Source: Alphaproteobacteria bacterium (GTDB lineage Bacteria; Pseudomonadota; Alphaproteobacteria; Reyranellales; Reyranellaceae). From it: 64,000 nucleotides of DNA. The notes under the pieces were generated by a model. The model was given only the letters and a program-made list of their open reading frames with translations. It was not told the origin of the DNA and searched no databases. Positions 51,200-59,776 of this stretch are shown piece by piece. Both the position numbers and the translations under genes were made by a program. Numbering within the stretch: position 1 is the first letter of the stretch; each line of letters begins with the position of its first letter. The stretch spans positions 170,875-234,874 of the forward strand of contig JAFKFK010000018.1 of assembly GCA_017307275.1 (NCBI GenBank), given 5' to 3'.

Positions 51200-52384
51200 G
51201 TGACGGCCGCGTCAAAGAAACTCCGGTCGCAGGTTTTCTCGGCCCTGCGCCCTTCCGAGCCCAGCCCCGCTGCGCGGCGCTGGCGGACCTTCCATCTAAT
51301 TGTCCTGGCTGTCGGCCTGCTGGCGGTAATCCTGCTCTCGATCGACGAATTCGCGTCGGGACATCGCGCCTATCTGCGCGGGGCAATCTGGATCGTCACG
51401 ACAATCTTCCTGGTGGAATACCTTGTCAGGCTCTGGGTTGCGCCCGAGGTTCCCGCCTATGTCGACAAGTCACCCACTCGGGCGCGGCTGCATTGGATTG
51501 TTTCTCTTCCCGGCCTGATCGGCCTATTGGCAACCATGCCGGCCGTCATGCTGACGGGCGGCTACAGCATCACGGGTGCAGATACCGCTTCGGTCTTCTG
51601 CATCCTCTGGATCATGAAACTCGGCCTGCATGCCCCGGCCTTCGGCACTTTGGCCCGCGTCATATCGAACGAACGCGCGCCGATCGCGAGCGTTCTGATC
51701 GTCTTCGCCATCTTGTTGATGGCCGCGGCCACCGCTGCCCACATGTTCGAGCGGGTGAAACAGCCTGAAGCGTTCGGCAGCTTGCCCAATGCGATGTGGT
51801 GGGCGGTCGTTACGCTGACCACCACGGGCTATGGCGACGTCGTACCGCTCACGGCCGGTGGCCGCATGATCGGCTCGTTGCTGATGATCAGCGGCATCGC
51901 CGTGCTCGCGCTGATGACCGGCGTGCTCGCGACCGGCTTTGCGCAGGAAGAGCGGCGACGCGAATATCTACGTGTTTGGGATCAGGTCTCGCGGGTACCG
52001 ATCTTTGCCTCGCTGGGCGTCGTCACCCTGTCCGAGATCGTGGGCAAGCTGCGCACACGTTACTACCCCGCCCACGTGACGGTGCTGCACCGTGGCGATC
52101 CGGGCGACTCGATGTTCTTCATCTCGAGCGGCGAGGTTCAGGTCCGGCTGCCGACCGGCGGATCCGTGCAGTTGGGCGATGGTGCCTTCTTCGGCGAAAT
52201 GGCGTTACTCAACCGCCAGCCACGCGCCGCGTCGGTCGCAACGACGCGACCGACCACCCTGCTGGTCCTTTACGCCAGTGACTTCTACGAAATTGCCTCG
52301 CACATCCCGGCGCTGGCCGAAGCAGTGGAGAACGAGGCCAAACGGCGCCGCGAAGAGAATCTCGGGCGCGAAGGCAAACGATGA
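51200..52384 (+). CDS. Cyclic-nucleotide-gated potassium channel (MlotiK1-like)
   Basis: 394 residues from GTG 51200; earlier in-frame starts overlap hyuA. Six membrane helices with a voltage-sensor-like S1-S4 whose S4 is poor in Arg; the pore holds the selectivity filter TLTTTGYGDVVPLT. A C-linker leads to the cyclic-nucleotide-binding domain: LHRGDPGDSMFFISSGEVQV, and the phosphate cassette FGEMALLNRQPRAASV with its Arg. It passes K+ in response to cAMP or cGMP at the inner membrane. The stop overlaps the start of the FAD gene (ATGA, 52381-52384), an unexpected pairing. Confidence 0.9.
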   Translation: MTAASKKLRSQVFSALRPSEPSPAARRWRTFHLIVLAVGLLAVILLSIDEFASGHRAYLRGAIWIVTTIFLVEYLVRLWVAPEVPAYVDKSPTRARLHWIVSLPGLIGLLATMPAVMLTGGYSITGADTASVFCILWIMKLGLHAPAFGTLARVISNERAPIASVLIVFAILLMAAATAAHMFERVKQPEAFGSLPNAMWWAVVTLTTTGYGDVVPLTAGGRMIGSLLMISGIAVLALMTGVLATGFAQEERRREYLRVWDQVSRVPIFASLGVVTLSEIVGKLRTRYYPAHVTVLHRGDPGDSMFFISSGEVQVRLPTGGSVQLGDGAFFGEMALLNRQPRAASVATTRPTTLLVLYASDFYEIASHIPALAEAVENEAKRRREENLGREGKR

Positions 52385-54069
52385 TCGAAACTGACCTCCT
52401 CGTCGTCGGCTCAGGCGCCGCTGGCTTCTCTGCGGCGCTCACCGCCTCGCATGCCGGATTGAGCGTACTGATGGTCGAAAAGGAGCCGCTGTTCGGTGGC
52501 ACCACGGCCTATTCCGCCGGCGTGATCTGGATTCCCGGCAACCGGCACGGCCGCGCTCTAGGCATAGCCGACTCCAAGCAGGATGCCCTCACTTACCTGC
52601 AGCAGGAAGCCGGCAACCGGCTGAACCTCGAACTCGCCAACGCCTTCCTCGACAACTGCAATCCGGCGGTCGAGTTCATCGAGAACAACACCTATGTCCG
52701 CTACGAGGCGGTGCCGATCTGGGCGGATTATCATCCGACCAAGGCCGGCGCCGCACAGGGCGGCCGCTCGCTCCTGCCGCTGCCATTCGATGGGCGCCGC
52801 CTCGGCAAACGTTTCGCGGAATTGCGCGCACCGCTGCGTACCATGATGGCCTTCGGCGGCATGATGCTCGGCCGTAACGACCTGCCGCATGTCTTCCGGA
52901 TGACCCGCTCCGCGCGCTCGGCGCTTCATGTGGCTGGCATGACGGCGCGTTATGCCGTCGACCGTCTCGGCCATGCCCGCGGGACACGTCTCACCAACGG
53001 CAATGCCCTGATCGCAGGGCTGGCTCTTTCCGCGCAGGAACGCGGCATCGATCTCTGGCTGGGAAGCCCGGTGATCGAGCTCATTCAGCGGGATGGCGCG
53101 GTCGTCGGGGCGATCGTGCAGCACGACGGTCAACGCCAGGAAATCCGGGCACGCCGCGGCGTCGTCTTGGCCTGCGGTGGCTTTCCCGCCGACGACGATC
53201 TGAAGCGCCGCTACTACGGCCATGTCCGCGAGGGGCATGCCCATCGCTCGGCGCCACCGCCGGGCAATCGCGGTGACGGCATCCGGCTTGGTCAGTCGGC
53301 AGGCGGTGCTATGGCGGAGGATGTGGCCTATGCCGCGGCCTGGGTGCCGGTCTCGCTGGTGCCACAGCCCGATGGATCGACGCTGCCCTTTCCGCATTTC
53401 TACGAACGCGGCAAGCCTGGCTACATCGCCGTCGACGCTACCGGCCGGCGGTTCGCCAACGAGTCCGCCTCCTATCACGACTTCGTACCCGCCATGGTCG
53501 AAGCCTGCCGCGGCCGCACCGAGACAAGCTGCTGGCTGATTTGTGACCATCGTGCGATCCGCCGCTACGGCATGGGAGCCATTGGGCCCGCGCCGCTGCC
53601 GCTCGGGCCGCATCTGCGGAACGGCTATCTCCTGAGTGCAGGAAGCTGGAAGGAGCTGGCAGGCAAGACCGGCATTCCCGCGGACACCCTGCAAAACACC
53701 GTCGAGCGTTTCAATGTGAGTGCCTCGCGCGGCGAGGACCCGGAGTTCGGCAAGGGAACCGACGCCTACCACCGCTTCAACGGCGATCCCACGCACGGCC
53801 CGAACCCCTGTCTGGCGCCCCTCGTGCAGGCGCCCTTTTACGCTATGAAAATGATCCCCGGCGATATCGGTACCTTCCTGGGCCTCAGGGTCGACGGCCA
53901 TGCCCGGGTGCTCGATGGTGCGGGAACCCCCATTCATGGCCTCTATGCCGCGGGCAACGACATGACCAGCGTCATGGGCGGGACCTATCCTGGGGCGGGC
54001 ATCACCATTGGCCCGGCCCTCACCTTCGGCTATATCGCGGCCCGACATGCGGCCTCGGCCGCCCGATAA
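52381..54069 (+). CDS. FAD-dependent oxidoreductase, fumarate-reductase/3-ketosteroid-dehydrogenase-like
   Basis: 562 residues. N-terminal FAD motif LLVVGSGAAGFSAALTASHAG, VEKEPLFGGTTAYSAGVIWIPGN (a stretch typical of KstD-like proteins), RGVVLACGGFPADD, GYIAVDATGRRFANES and the C-terminal GLYAAGNDMTSVMGGTYPGAGITIGPALTFGY. Related enzymes dehydrogenate ketosteroids or reduce double bonds. The substrate is unknown and no steroid gene is visible. Translationally coupled to the K+ channel; followed 28 bp later by manC. Confidence 0.85.
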   Translation: MIETDLLVVGSGAAGFSAALTASHAGLSVLMVEKEPLFGGTTAYSAGVIWIPGNRHGRALGIADSKQDALTYLQQEAGNRLNLELANAFLDNCNPAVEFIENNTYVRYEAVPIWADYHPTKAGAAQGGRSLLPLPFDGRRLGKRFAELRAPLRTMMAFGGMMLGRNDLPHVFRMTRSARSALHVAGMTARYAVDRLGHARGTRLTNGNALIAGLALSAQERGIDLWLGSPVIELIQRDGAVVGAIVQHDGQRQEIRARRGVVLACGGFPADDDLKRRYYGHVREGHAHRSAPPPGNRGDGIRLGQSAGGAMAEDVAYAAAWVPVSLVPQPDGSTLPFPHFYERGKPGYIAVDATGRRFANESASYHDFVPAMVEACRGRTETSCWLICDHRAIRRYGMGAIGPAPLPLGPHLRNGYLLSAGSWKELAGKTGIPADTLQNTVERFNVSASRGEDPEFGKGTDAYHRFNGDPTHGPNPCLAPLVQAPFYAMKMIPGDIGTFLGLRVDGHARVLDGAGTPIHGLYAAGNDMTSVMGGTYPGAGITIGPALTFGYIAARHAASAAR

Positions 54070-54097
54070 AACGCCCGACAAAACGAGAGCAGTCGCC

Positions 54098-55504
54098 ATG
54101 TCGCAGATCACGCCCGTCATCCTGGTCGGAGGCTCCGGCAAGCGCCTTTGGCCTCTGTCGCGCGAGAGCATGCCCAAGCAGTTCGTACCGCTCCTGGGCA
54201 AACAATCGACCTTCCAGCAAACTCTGGTGCGTGTCGCTGACCGCGGCCTGTTCGGCCGGCCTGTGATCGCGACCAACGATGCCTATCGTTTCATGGCCGA
54301 GAAGCAGGCCAGCGAGGTCGGGATCGACATCGATATCCTGGTCGAGCCATCGCGCCGCGATTCCGGTCCCGCCATGGCGGCCGCCGCCGTCTACACACGC
54401 AACCTCGGCGCCAAGGCCGTGCTGGCGCTGGCGTCGGATCATCTGGTGATCGGCTCGGAGGAATTCCTGGCGGGTTGCCGCGACGGCCTAAACGCCGTGC
54501 AGCAGGGCGGCATCGTGACCTTCGGCATCCCGCCGACGGAGCCCAAGACCGACTATGGCTACATCCGGCCGGGCAGCCAGCGGATCGGCCCTGTCCAGAA
54601 GGTCGCGGCCTTCGTCGAGAAGCCCAACGCCCAGACGGCGCTGCGCTACATCGCCGAGGGCCTTCTATGGAACAGCGGCAACTTCCTGTTCCCGCCTGAA
54701 TTGATGCTGTCGGAGATGGTCCGCTTCGAGCCCGCCATGGCCGCCGCAGCCGAGGAAGCCGTTGCCAAAGCCAGGAAGACGGGCTCGACGGTGTTCCTCG
54801 ACGCCGAGGCCTTCGGCAAGGCGCCGGCCAAGTCGATCGACTACGCCGTCATGGAGCGCACCGACAAATGCTGGGTGGTGCCGGCCAAGTTCCGCTGGTC
54901 CGACCTCGGCACCTGGGACGCCCTGCTCGACGTCGGCGAGGCCGACAGTGCCGGCAACGTCACCGAAGGCCCGGTCGAGGTCGACCATGTCCGCAACTCC
55001 TACATCCGCTCCGATGGCCCGCTGACGGCGGTGATCGGCGTCGAGGATGTCGTGGTCGTGGCGATGAACGACGCCGTACTGGTCGGCCATCGCGACAACC
55101 TCCCGCGCCTGAAGGACGTCGTGCAGCGCATGTCGGACGGCAACCACCGCGCGGCCACCGAACACACGGTGATCCACCGCCCCTGGGGCAGCTATCAGGA
55201 CATCGACCGCGGCGAGCGCTTCCGCGCCAAGCGTTTGACGGTCAATCCAGGCGCCAAGCTCAGCCTACAGAGCCACAACCGCCGCGCCGAGCACTGGGTG
55301 GTGGTGAAGGGCGTCGCCGAGGTGACGCTCGACGGCCAGATCACGACCCTGCACGAGAACGAATCGACCTACATCCCGATCGGCGGCATCCATCGTCTGG
55401 CCAATCCGGGCCCCGACCTGCTGGAAGTCGTCGAGATACAGACCGGCGACTATGTCGAGGAAGACGACATCGTTCGCTACGAAGACATCTACGCGCGCGT
55501 CTGA
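54098..55504 (+). CDS. manC: Mannose-1-phosphate guanylyltransferase / mannose-6-phosphate isomerase
   Basis: 468 residues from ATG 54098 (MSQITPVILVGGSGKRLWPL). The N-terminal nucleotidyltransferase carries VILVGGSGKRLWPLSRESMP-KQF, then ALASDHLV, GYIRPG and ALRYIAEG. The C-terminal type II PMI cupin begins near 355: HRPWGSYQDID, SLQSHNRRAEHWVVVKG (His metal ligands) and IPIGGIHRLANPG. It makes GDP-mannose for exopolysaccharide or lipopolysaccharide. It lies just before the convergent glycan synthesis/export cluster, which it may supply. Confidence 0.94.
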   Translation: MSQITPVILVGGSGKRLWPLSRESMPKQFVPLLGKQSTFQQTLVRVADRGLFGRPVIATNDAYRFMAEKQASEVGIDIDILVEPSRRDSGPAMAAAAVYTRNLGAKAVLALASDHLVIGSEEFLAGCRDGLNAVQQGGIVTFGIPPTEPKTDYGYIRPGSQRIGPVQKVAAFVEKPNAQTALRYIAEGLLWNSGNFLFPPELMLSEMVRFEPAMAAAAEEAVAKARKTGSTVFLDAEAFGKAPAKSIDYAVMERTDKCWVVPAKFRWSDLGTWDALLDVGEADSAGNVTEGPVEVDHVRNSYIRSDGPLTAVIGVEDVVVVAMNDAVLVGHRDNLPRLKDVVQRMSDGNHRAATEHTVIHRPWGSYQDIDRGERFRAKRLTVNPGAKLSLQSHNRRAEHWVVVKGVAEVTLDGQITTLHENESTYIPIGGIHRLANPGPDLLEVVEIQTGDYVEEDDIVRYEDIYARV

Positions 55505-55507
55505 CGG

Positions 55508-56470
55508 ATGCTGTTCGGCGCTCATCACGAGTGGGGCAAGCTGCGCGAAGTCGTCATCGGGATTTCGCCCGCCGAGGACTTCGTCGTTTTCCACGAACCT
55601 TCGCAGCGCTGGCTGACGCCCGACGGCGCCGATTTCAGCCGTGCCTATGTCGGCAAGCGCCTGATCGACGTCGATCCGGAGAGGGCAAAACTCATCGAGC
55701 GTCAGGCTGATGCGTTGGCCGAGCTGGTGGCACGCCAAGGCGTTGTCGTTCATCGTCCCGAGCGGCTGAAGGGCGAAGAACGAACCTTCTTGGCGCCCAA
55801 TGGCGAAGGCGCCCAGCTCTTCCCGCGCGACGGCATGATCGTCGTCGGCCACAATGTCATCGACGCGTCGTTGCGCCTGAAGTGCCGGCAGCGCGAGCGT
55901 TATGGGCTGCGACCGATCATCCAGCAGGTCGTTCAGCAACGCGGCGCACATTGGTCCAGCGTACCGTTGGGCTCGCCGGGATGCGTCGACGGGCCCTTCC
56001 TCGAAGGCGGCGATACGCTGCTCAACGGTTACGAAATCTATGTCGGCATTTCGGGCTGCGCCTCCGACCTGGCCGGTGCCGACTGGCTCCAGGCGCTGCT
56101 GGGCGACCGGTATCGCGTGATCCCCGTGGCGCTGCGCTCCAATGTGCTGCACCTCGATTGCGCGATGGCCCTGGTCGAGCCCGGCCTGCTGATCTACTGC
56201 CCGCAAAAGCTGATCGACGGCCTGCCCATGTCGCTGCGCGACTGGGACAAGATCGAAGTCTCCGTCGAAGAAGCAACCCTGCTCGCCACCAACTGTCTGG
56301 TGCTCGAAGAAGGTCAGGCGATCGTCGATGCGGACAATGCCCGCGTCATCGAGGAACTGAAACGGCGCAAGGTCGAGGTCATCCCCCTGCCCTTTGACGG
56401 TCCGATCGCGACGGGTGGCGGCCTGCGCTGCGCCCACCATCCACTGCTGCGCGAAAGCGTCCTCGCCTAA
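55508..56470 (+). CDS. Amidinotransferase / dimethylargininase-fold enzyme
   Basis: 320 residues of the guanidine-modifying (GME) fold. CVDGPFLEGGDTLLNGYEIYVGIS contains the substrate Asp/Glu pair, VLHLDCAMALV the catalytic His, and TGGGLRCAHHPLLRE the nucleophilic Cys near the C-terminus. N-terminus HHEWGKLREVVIGIS fits amidinotransferases and DDAH-like hydrolases. The reaction transfers or removes an amidino group; the two cannot be told apart here. 3 bp after manC, so co-translated with it. Either an arginine-derivative enzyme by chance there, or a modifier of sugar residues. Confidence 0.8.
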   Translation: MLFGAHHEWGKLREVVIGISPAEDFVVFHEPSQRWLTPDGADFSRAYVGKRLIDVDPERAKLIERQADALAELVARQGVVVHRPERLKGEERTFLAPNGEGAQLFPRDGMIVVGHNVIDASLRLKCRQRERYGLRPIIQQVVQQRGAHWSSVPLGSPGCVDGPFLEGGDTLLNGYEIYVGISGCASDLAGADWLQALLGDRYRVIPVALRSNVLHLDCAMALVEPGLLIYCPQKLIDGLPMSLRDWDKIEVSVEEATLLATNCLVLEEGQAIVDADNARVIEELKRRKVEVIPLPFDGPIATGGGLRCAHHPLLRESVLA

Positions 56471-56474
56471 CGTC

Positions 56475-56489
56475 CCGGCCTAACGCCGG
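56475..56489. terminator. Short GC hairpin at a convergent junction
   Basis: CCGGC-CTAAC-GCCGG in the 20-bp gap between the amidinotransferase stop and the GT2 stop (56491). Same loop and similar stem as 20113-20126. No T-run. Confidence 0.3.
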
Positions 56490-56490
56490 C

Positions 56491-57792
56491 TCAGGTGCCG
56501 CGCTTGGGCGTGCGGTCGAAGACGACGGGCTTGGGCTTGCTGAAGACCTTCTTGATGTGGACGCCGAGGGACCGGATCACCGTCGCTGCCTGACCACCGA
56601 CGAAGCGCAGCAGAACGATGGCGAACTGACCCGGCGGGATCTCGCCGCCACGAATGAAATTGTGGCCGGCGCGCAGGAAGGTCGTGGCGCAGAACAGCAC
56701 CCAGGCAAAGGTGATGACGAACAGCGTCAGGAGCAACGGAATGAGTGACGGCGCCAGAAGCGCCGCCAGCAGACCGGCAGAGACGCCAACCAGCAGCACC
56801 GGCTGGTTGAGCGACATGCAGAGGTGCAGGAGCGCCGCGCCCTTGGCTGCGGGCGTGATGGTGCGGCTCTTCAGGATCTCGGGAAACATGCGCCAGGAGA
56901 CATGACGGAACCCGTCCTGCCAGCGCTGCTGCTGGCGCAGCCAGGTTTTGGTATCGGCCGGCAGTTCACCCGGCACGCCGACGCTGGTTAGGAAGAGAGC
57001 GCGCCAGCCCTTCACCCAGCCACGGTAGGTCAGGTCGAGATCCTCGGTGACGGTATCACCCTTCCAGCCGCCGCCGGCCTCGATCGCCGCGCGCTGCCAG
57101 ATGCCACAGGTCCCGTTGAAGGGAAGCGGATGGCCAGCCCAGCAGCGGGTCGCCTGCTCGATGCCGAGATGAGCGTCGAGCGTCACCATCTGCATCTCGG
57201 TGAGCGCATTTTCATGCGGATTGAGGAAGTCGAACCGGGCCTGCACGAAGGCAGTCTTCGGCTCGGCGAAGAACGGCCGCATGCAAACGCGCAGGAAATC
57301 AGGCGCCGGAATATAGTCCACATCGAAGATCGCGAAGAAGTCGTGCGGCGTCTTCTGCATCGCCTCGTGCAGGGCCCCGCCCTTGTATCCGCTACGATCG
57401 GTGCGCTGCAGGGCGACGACGTCGAAGCCCTTGGCACGCAACTCCACGGCTACGGCACGCACCATGTCGGCGGTCTCGTCGGTGCTGTCGTCGAGGAGCT
57501 GGATGTGCAGCTTGTCCCGCGGCCAGTCGAGATCAGCCGCCGCCTCGGCCCCGCGGCGCACCACGGCGCCTTCATTGAACGATGGAATCTGCACCACCAC
57601 GTGCGGTAGTTCGGCATCGGGAGGCAGTGGCGTGGCGAGCAACGTTTCCTCGCGGCGCAATCCCGCTTCCTTCAGGCGATGGTGCAGCACCACCATGTAA
57701 AGCAGGCTGCCGATGAAGGAGGCGAGCAACACGCAGCACACCGCGAAGATCGCGGCGAGCACGAGGGCCAGTGTTGCAAGGAGTACCGCCAT
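56491..57792 (-). CDS. Processive GT2 glycosyltransferase, cellulose-synthase-like (first of a tandem pair)
   Basis: 433 residues from ATG 57792 (MAVLLATLALVLAA), after GAGCGAG. Membrane helices at the N-terminus (about 5-35) and four near 300-400. Catalytic GT2 motifs: LLDDSTDE (first Asp), FDVDYIPA (second Asp), VTEDLDLTYR (third Asp) and QQQRWQDGFRH, the Q-x-x-RW of processive enzymes. Makes a beta-linked glycan on a nucleotide-sugar donor and threads it through the membrane, or a glycolipid. Last gene of the leftward cluster. It shares organisation but only moderate similarity with the GT2 gene 7 bp upstream. C-terminus has Lys-rich VFSKPKPVVFDRTPKRG, close to that of its neighbour. Confidence 0.87.
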   Translation of the reverse strand: MAVLLATLALVLAAIFAVCCVLLASFIGSLLYMVVLHHRLKEAGLRREETLLATPLPPDAELPHVVVQIPSFNEGAVVRRGAEAAADLDWPRDKLHIQLLDDSTDETADMVRAVAVELRAKGFDVVALQRTDRSGYKGGALHEAMQKTPHDFFAIFDVDYIPAPDFLRVCMRPFFAEPKTAFVQARFDFLNPHENALTEMQMVTLDAHLGIEQATRCWAGHPLPFNGTCGIWQRAAIEAGGGWKGDTVTEDLDLTYRGWVKGWRALFLTSVGVPGELPADTKTWLRQQQRWQDGFRHVSWRMFPEILKSRTITPAAKGAALLHLCMSLNQPVLLVGVSAGLLAALLAPSLIPLLLTLFVITFAWVLFCATTFLRAGHNFIRGGEIPPGQFAIVLLRFVGGQAATVIRSLGVHIKKVFSKPKPVVFDRTPKRGT

Positions 57793-57799
57793 AACTCGC

Positions 57800-59044
57800 T
57801 CAGATGCCTGTCTTCGGCGTACGTTTGAATTCGGTTTTCTTGCCAAAGCCCGCGCCGACGATCGACGCGGTATTGACGAAGGCAAGGTACACGATCAGCG
57901 CCGGCACGCTTGCCGCCGTGACGAGGTAGCGCATCAGATCGCCGCGTTTGAGACGACGATAGGCGCCCCAGGTCATCCCCAGCAGCACCGCCAGCATGCC
58001 GATCAGCCACAGCCAGAGACCGAAGCGAAACAGGCTCAGCAGCTTGCCATGGCCCAGGATCGAGATGACCAGGCCGACGATGCCGACCGCGAGCAGCGGA
58101 AAGATGAGCTGCTGGCCGAGCGCGACCGTGGTCGTGAACTTGGCCTCCGTCGACCAGCCGGCATTCCAGATCGGTCCCAGGAGCTTGCGCGCGACCTGGA
58201 CGAAGCCCTTGGACCAGCGGCTCTGCTGGACACCGAACTCGTCGACCTTCTGCGGCAGTTCGCCCACGACGTGGGGCTCCATCAGGAAAACGCCGGTCCA
58301 ACCTTTGAGGTAGGTCCGCAACACGAGGTCGAGGTCCTCCGACAGCGTGTCGTGCGACCAGCCACCCGCCTCCTCTACCGCCGCGCGGCGCCAGATGCCG
58401 CCGGTGCCGTTGAACTGGAAGGGTACCCCACGCCGCGCCCGCACATCCTGCTCGACCGCGAAATGCGCGTCCTGCATGAGACGCTGGGCACGGGTCAGCC
58501 AGTTGCTGTCGCCGTTGCCCCATTCGATGCGGGTCTGCACGAAGGCCGCCCGCGGATTAGCCAGCATCGAAGCCATTGCCCGGCCGAGCCAGTTGGGCGG
58601 CGGCACGAAGTCGGCATCGAACACCGCAACATAGGGCGCATCGTCGAGTTCCAGGCCAGCCGCCAGAGCACCAGCCTTGAAGCCACTGCGATCGCCACGG
58701 CGAATGTGGTGGGCGTCGATACCCTGACGCCGAAGGCGAGCCACGGCGTGAACAGCGATGTCCGAGGTGAGGTCGTTGCTGTCGTCGAGAAGCTGAATCG
58801 TGAGCCTGTCGCGTGGCCAAACGAGCGCCCCGGCTGCAGCCACGGCACGCTCGACGACCAGCGGCTCGTTATAGACCGGAATCTGGATCAGGACGCGCGG
58901 CAGGTCGTCGGGCAGCGACGGTTCGGCCGCCTGCTCCGGCGGCAACTCCCACAGCCAGTAGATCAGGTAGAGAAAGTAGCCCGCGATGGCGAACTGCGCG
59001 AGGAGACAGACAAGGACGATGAGGTCGACGACGAAAAGCAGCAT
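57800..59044 (-). CDS. Processive GT2 glycosyltransferase, cellulose-synthase-like (second of a tandem pair)
   Basis: 414 residues from ATG 59044 (MLLFVVDLIVLVCLLAQF), preceded by AAGGA. One N-terminal helix and three or more at the C-terminus (about 315-400). Motifs: LIQIPVYNE, LLDDSNDL, FDADFVPP, LSEDLDLVLR and QQSRWSKGF. The donor-site Gly-rich loop RGDRSGFKAGAL parallels that of its neighbour, so the two are paralogues that have diverged in donor or acceptor use. 13 bp after the DevA-like gene. Two non-identical processive synthases fit a heteropolymer or a two-step glycolipid. Confidence 0.87.
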   Translation of the reverse strand: MLLFVVDLIVLVCLLAQFAIAGYFLYLIYWLWELPPEQAAEPSLPDDLPRVLIQIPVYNEPLVVERAVAAAGALVWPRDRLTIQLLDDSNDLTSDIAVHAVARLRRQGIDAHHIRRGDRSGFKAGALAAGLELDDAPYVAVFDADFVPPPNWLGRAMASMLANPRAAFVQTRIEWGNGDSNWLTRAQRLMQDAHFAVEQDVRARRGVPFQFNGTGGIWRRAAVEEAGGWSHDTLSEDLDLVLRTYLKGWTGVFLMEPHVVGELPQKVDEFGVQQSRWSKGFVQVARKLLGPIWNAGWSTEAKFTTTVALGQQLIFPLLAVGIVGLVISILGHGKLLSLFRFGLWLWLIGMLAVLLGMTWGAYRRLKRGDLMRYLVTAASVPALIVYLAFVNTASIVGAGFGKKTEFKRTPKTGI

Positions 59045-59057
59045 TCCTTGCTGCCCG

Positions 59058-59774
59058 TCAGTGGTAGTGGATCGGCACTTCGAAGCACCGCCCATCCTCG
59101 ATGTGGAGGCGACGCGAAGCGACGTCGAAGATCCGCTCATCGTGCGTCGATAGCACCACGGCACACTTGGCGCGCATGGCGAGGTCCTTGAGCTGATCGA
59201 CCACGATACGCCCGGACACGCGATCCAGCGCCGAAGTCGGCTCGTCGGCAATGATGAGATCGGGCAACCCGATCATGACACGGGCAATCGCGACGCGCTG
59301 CTGCTGGCCACCCGACAGTTCGTCGGGCCAGGCCTCGGCCTTGTCGGCGAGCCCCAGCAGTCCGAGCAGATGGCGTGCGCGCTTCTCGTCCCAGTGCGGA
59401 TCGGCAAGCGGCGTGGTCGAGACGCCGGCGATGACGTTCTGCAGCGCCGTCAGCGAGGACAGAAGATTGCGCTTCTGGAACAGGAACCGCACGCGATTGC
59501 GCAGCGTGTCGAGTTCGGCTCCCCCGAGGCCCACGATGTCGGTCCCCAGGAGACGCAGCTTGCCCTCGGAAGGCTTGCGCATCGTGCCAAGGATGGTGAG
59601 CAAGGTCGTCTTGCCGGAGCCCGACGGCCCCGTGACGATCAACAGCTCGCCCTCGCGGACCTGCATGTTGATGTCGAACAGCACGTCGACCCGCTGTGGC
59701 CCCTCGCCGTAGTGGTGGTGAACGTCGACCGCCTCGACGACCGGCGGCCCGAAACCGTGGGTGTCCGTCGTCAT
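59058..59774 (-). CDS. ABC transporter ATP-binding protein, DevA/MacB type
   Basis: 238 residues from ATG 59774 ([18 protein letters not shown]). Walker [14 protein letters not shown]-loop [18 protein letters not shown], signature [16 protein letters not shown], Walker [13 protein letters not shown] and H-loop [10 protein letters not shown] His-rich patch [10 protein letters not shown] precedes Walker A. No TOBE domain, as in exporter-like LolD/MacB/DevA ATPases. It starts 2 bp after the permease gene, so the two are certainly a unit with the HlyD-like gene. Confidence 0.9.
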   Translation of the reverse strand: MTTDTHGFGPPVVEAVDVHHHYGEGPQRVDVLFDINMQVREGELLIVTGPSGSGKTTLLTILGTMRKPSEGKLRLLGTDIVGLGGAELDTLRNRVRFLFQKRNLLSSLTALQNVIAGVSTTPLADPHWDEKRARHLLGLLGLADKAEAWPDELSGGQQQRVAIARVMIGLPDLIIADEPTSALDRVSGRIVVDQLKDLAMRAKCAVVLSTHDERIFDVASRRLHIEDGRCFEVPIHYH

Positions 59775-59776
59775 GG

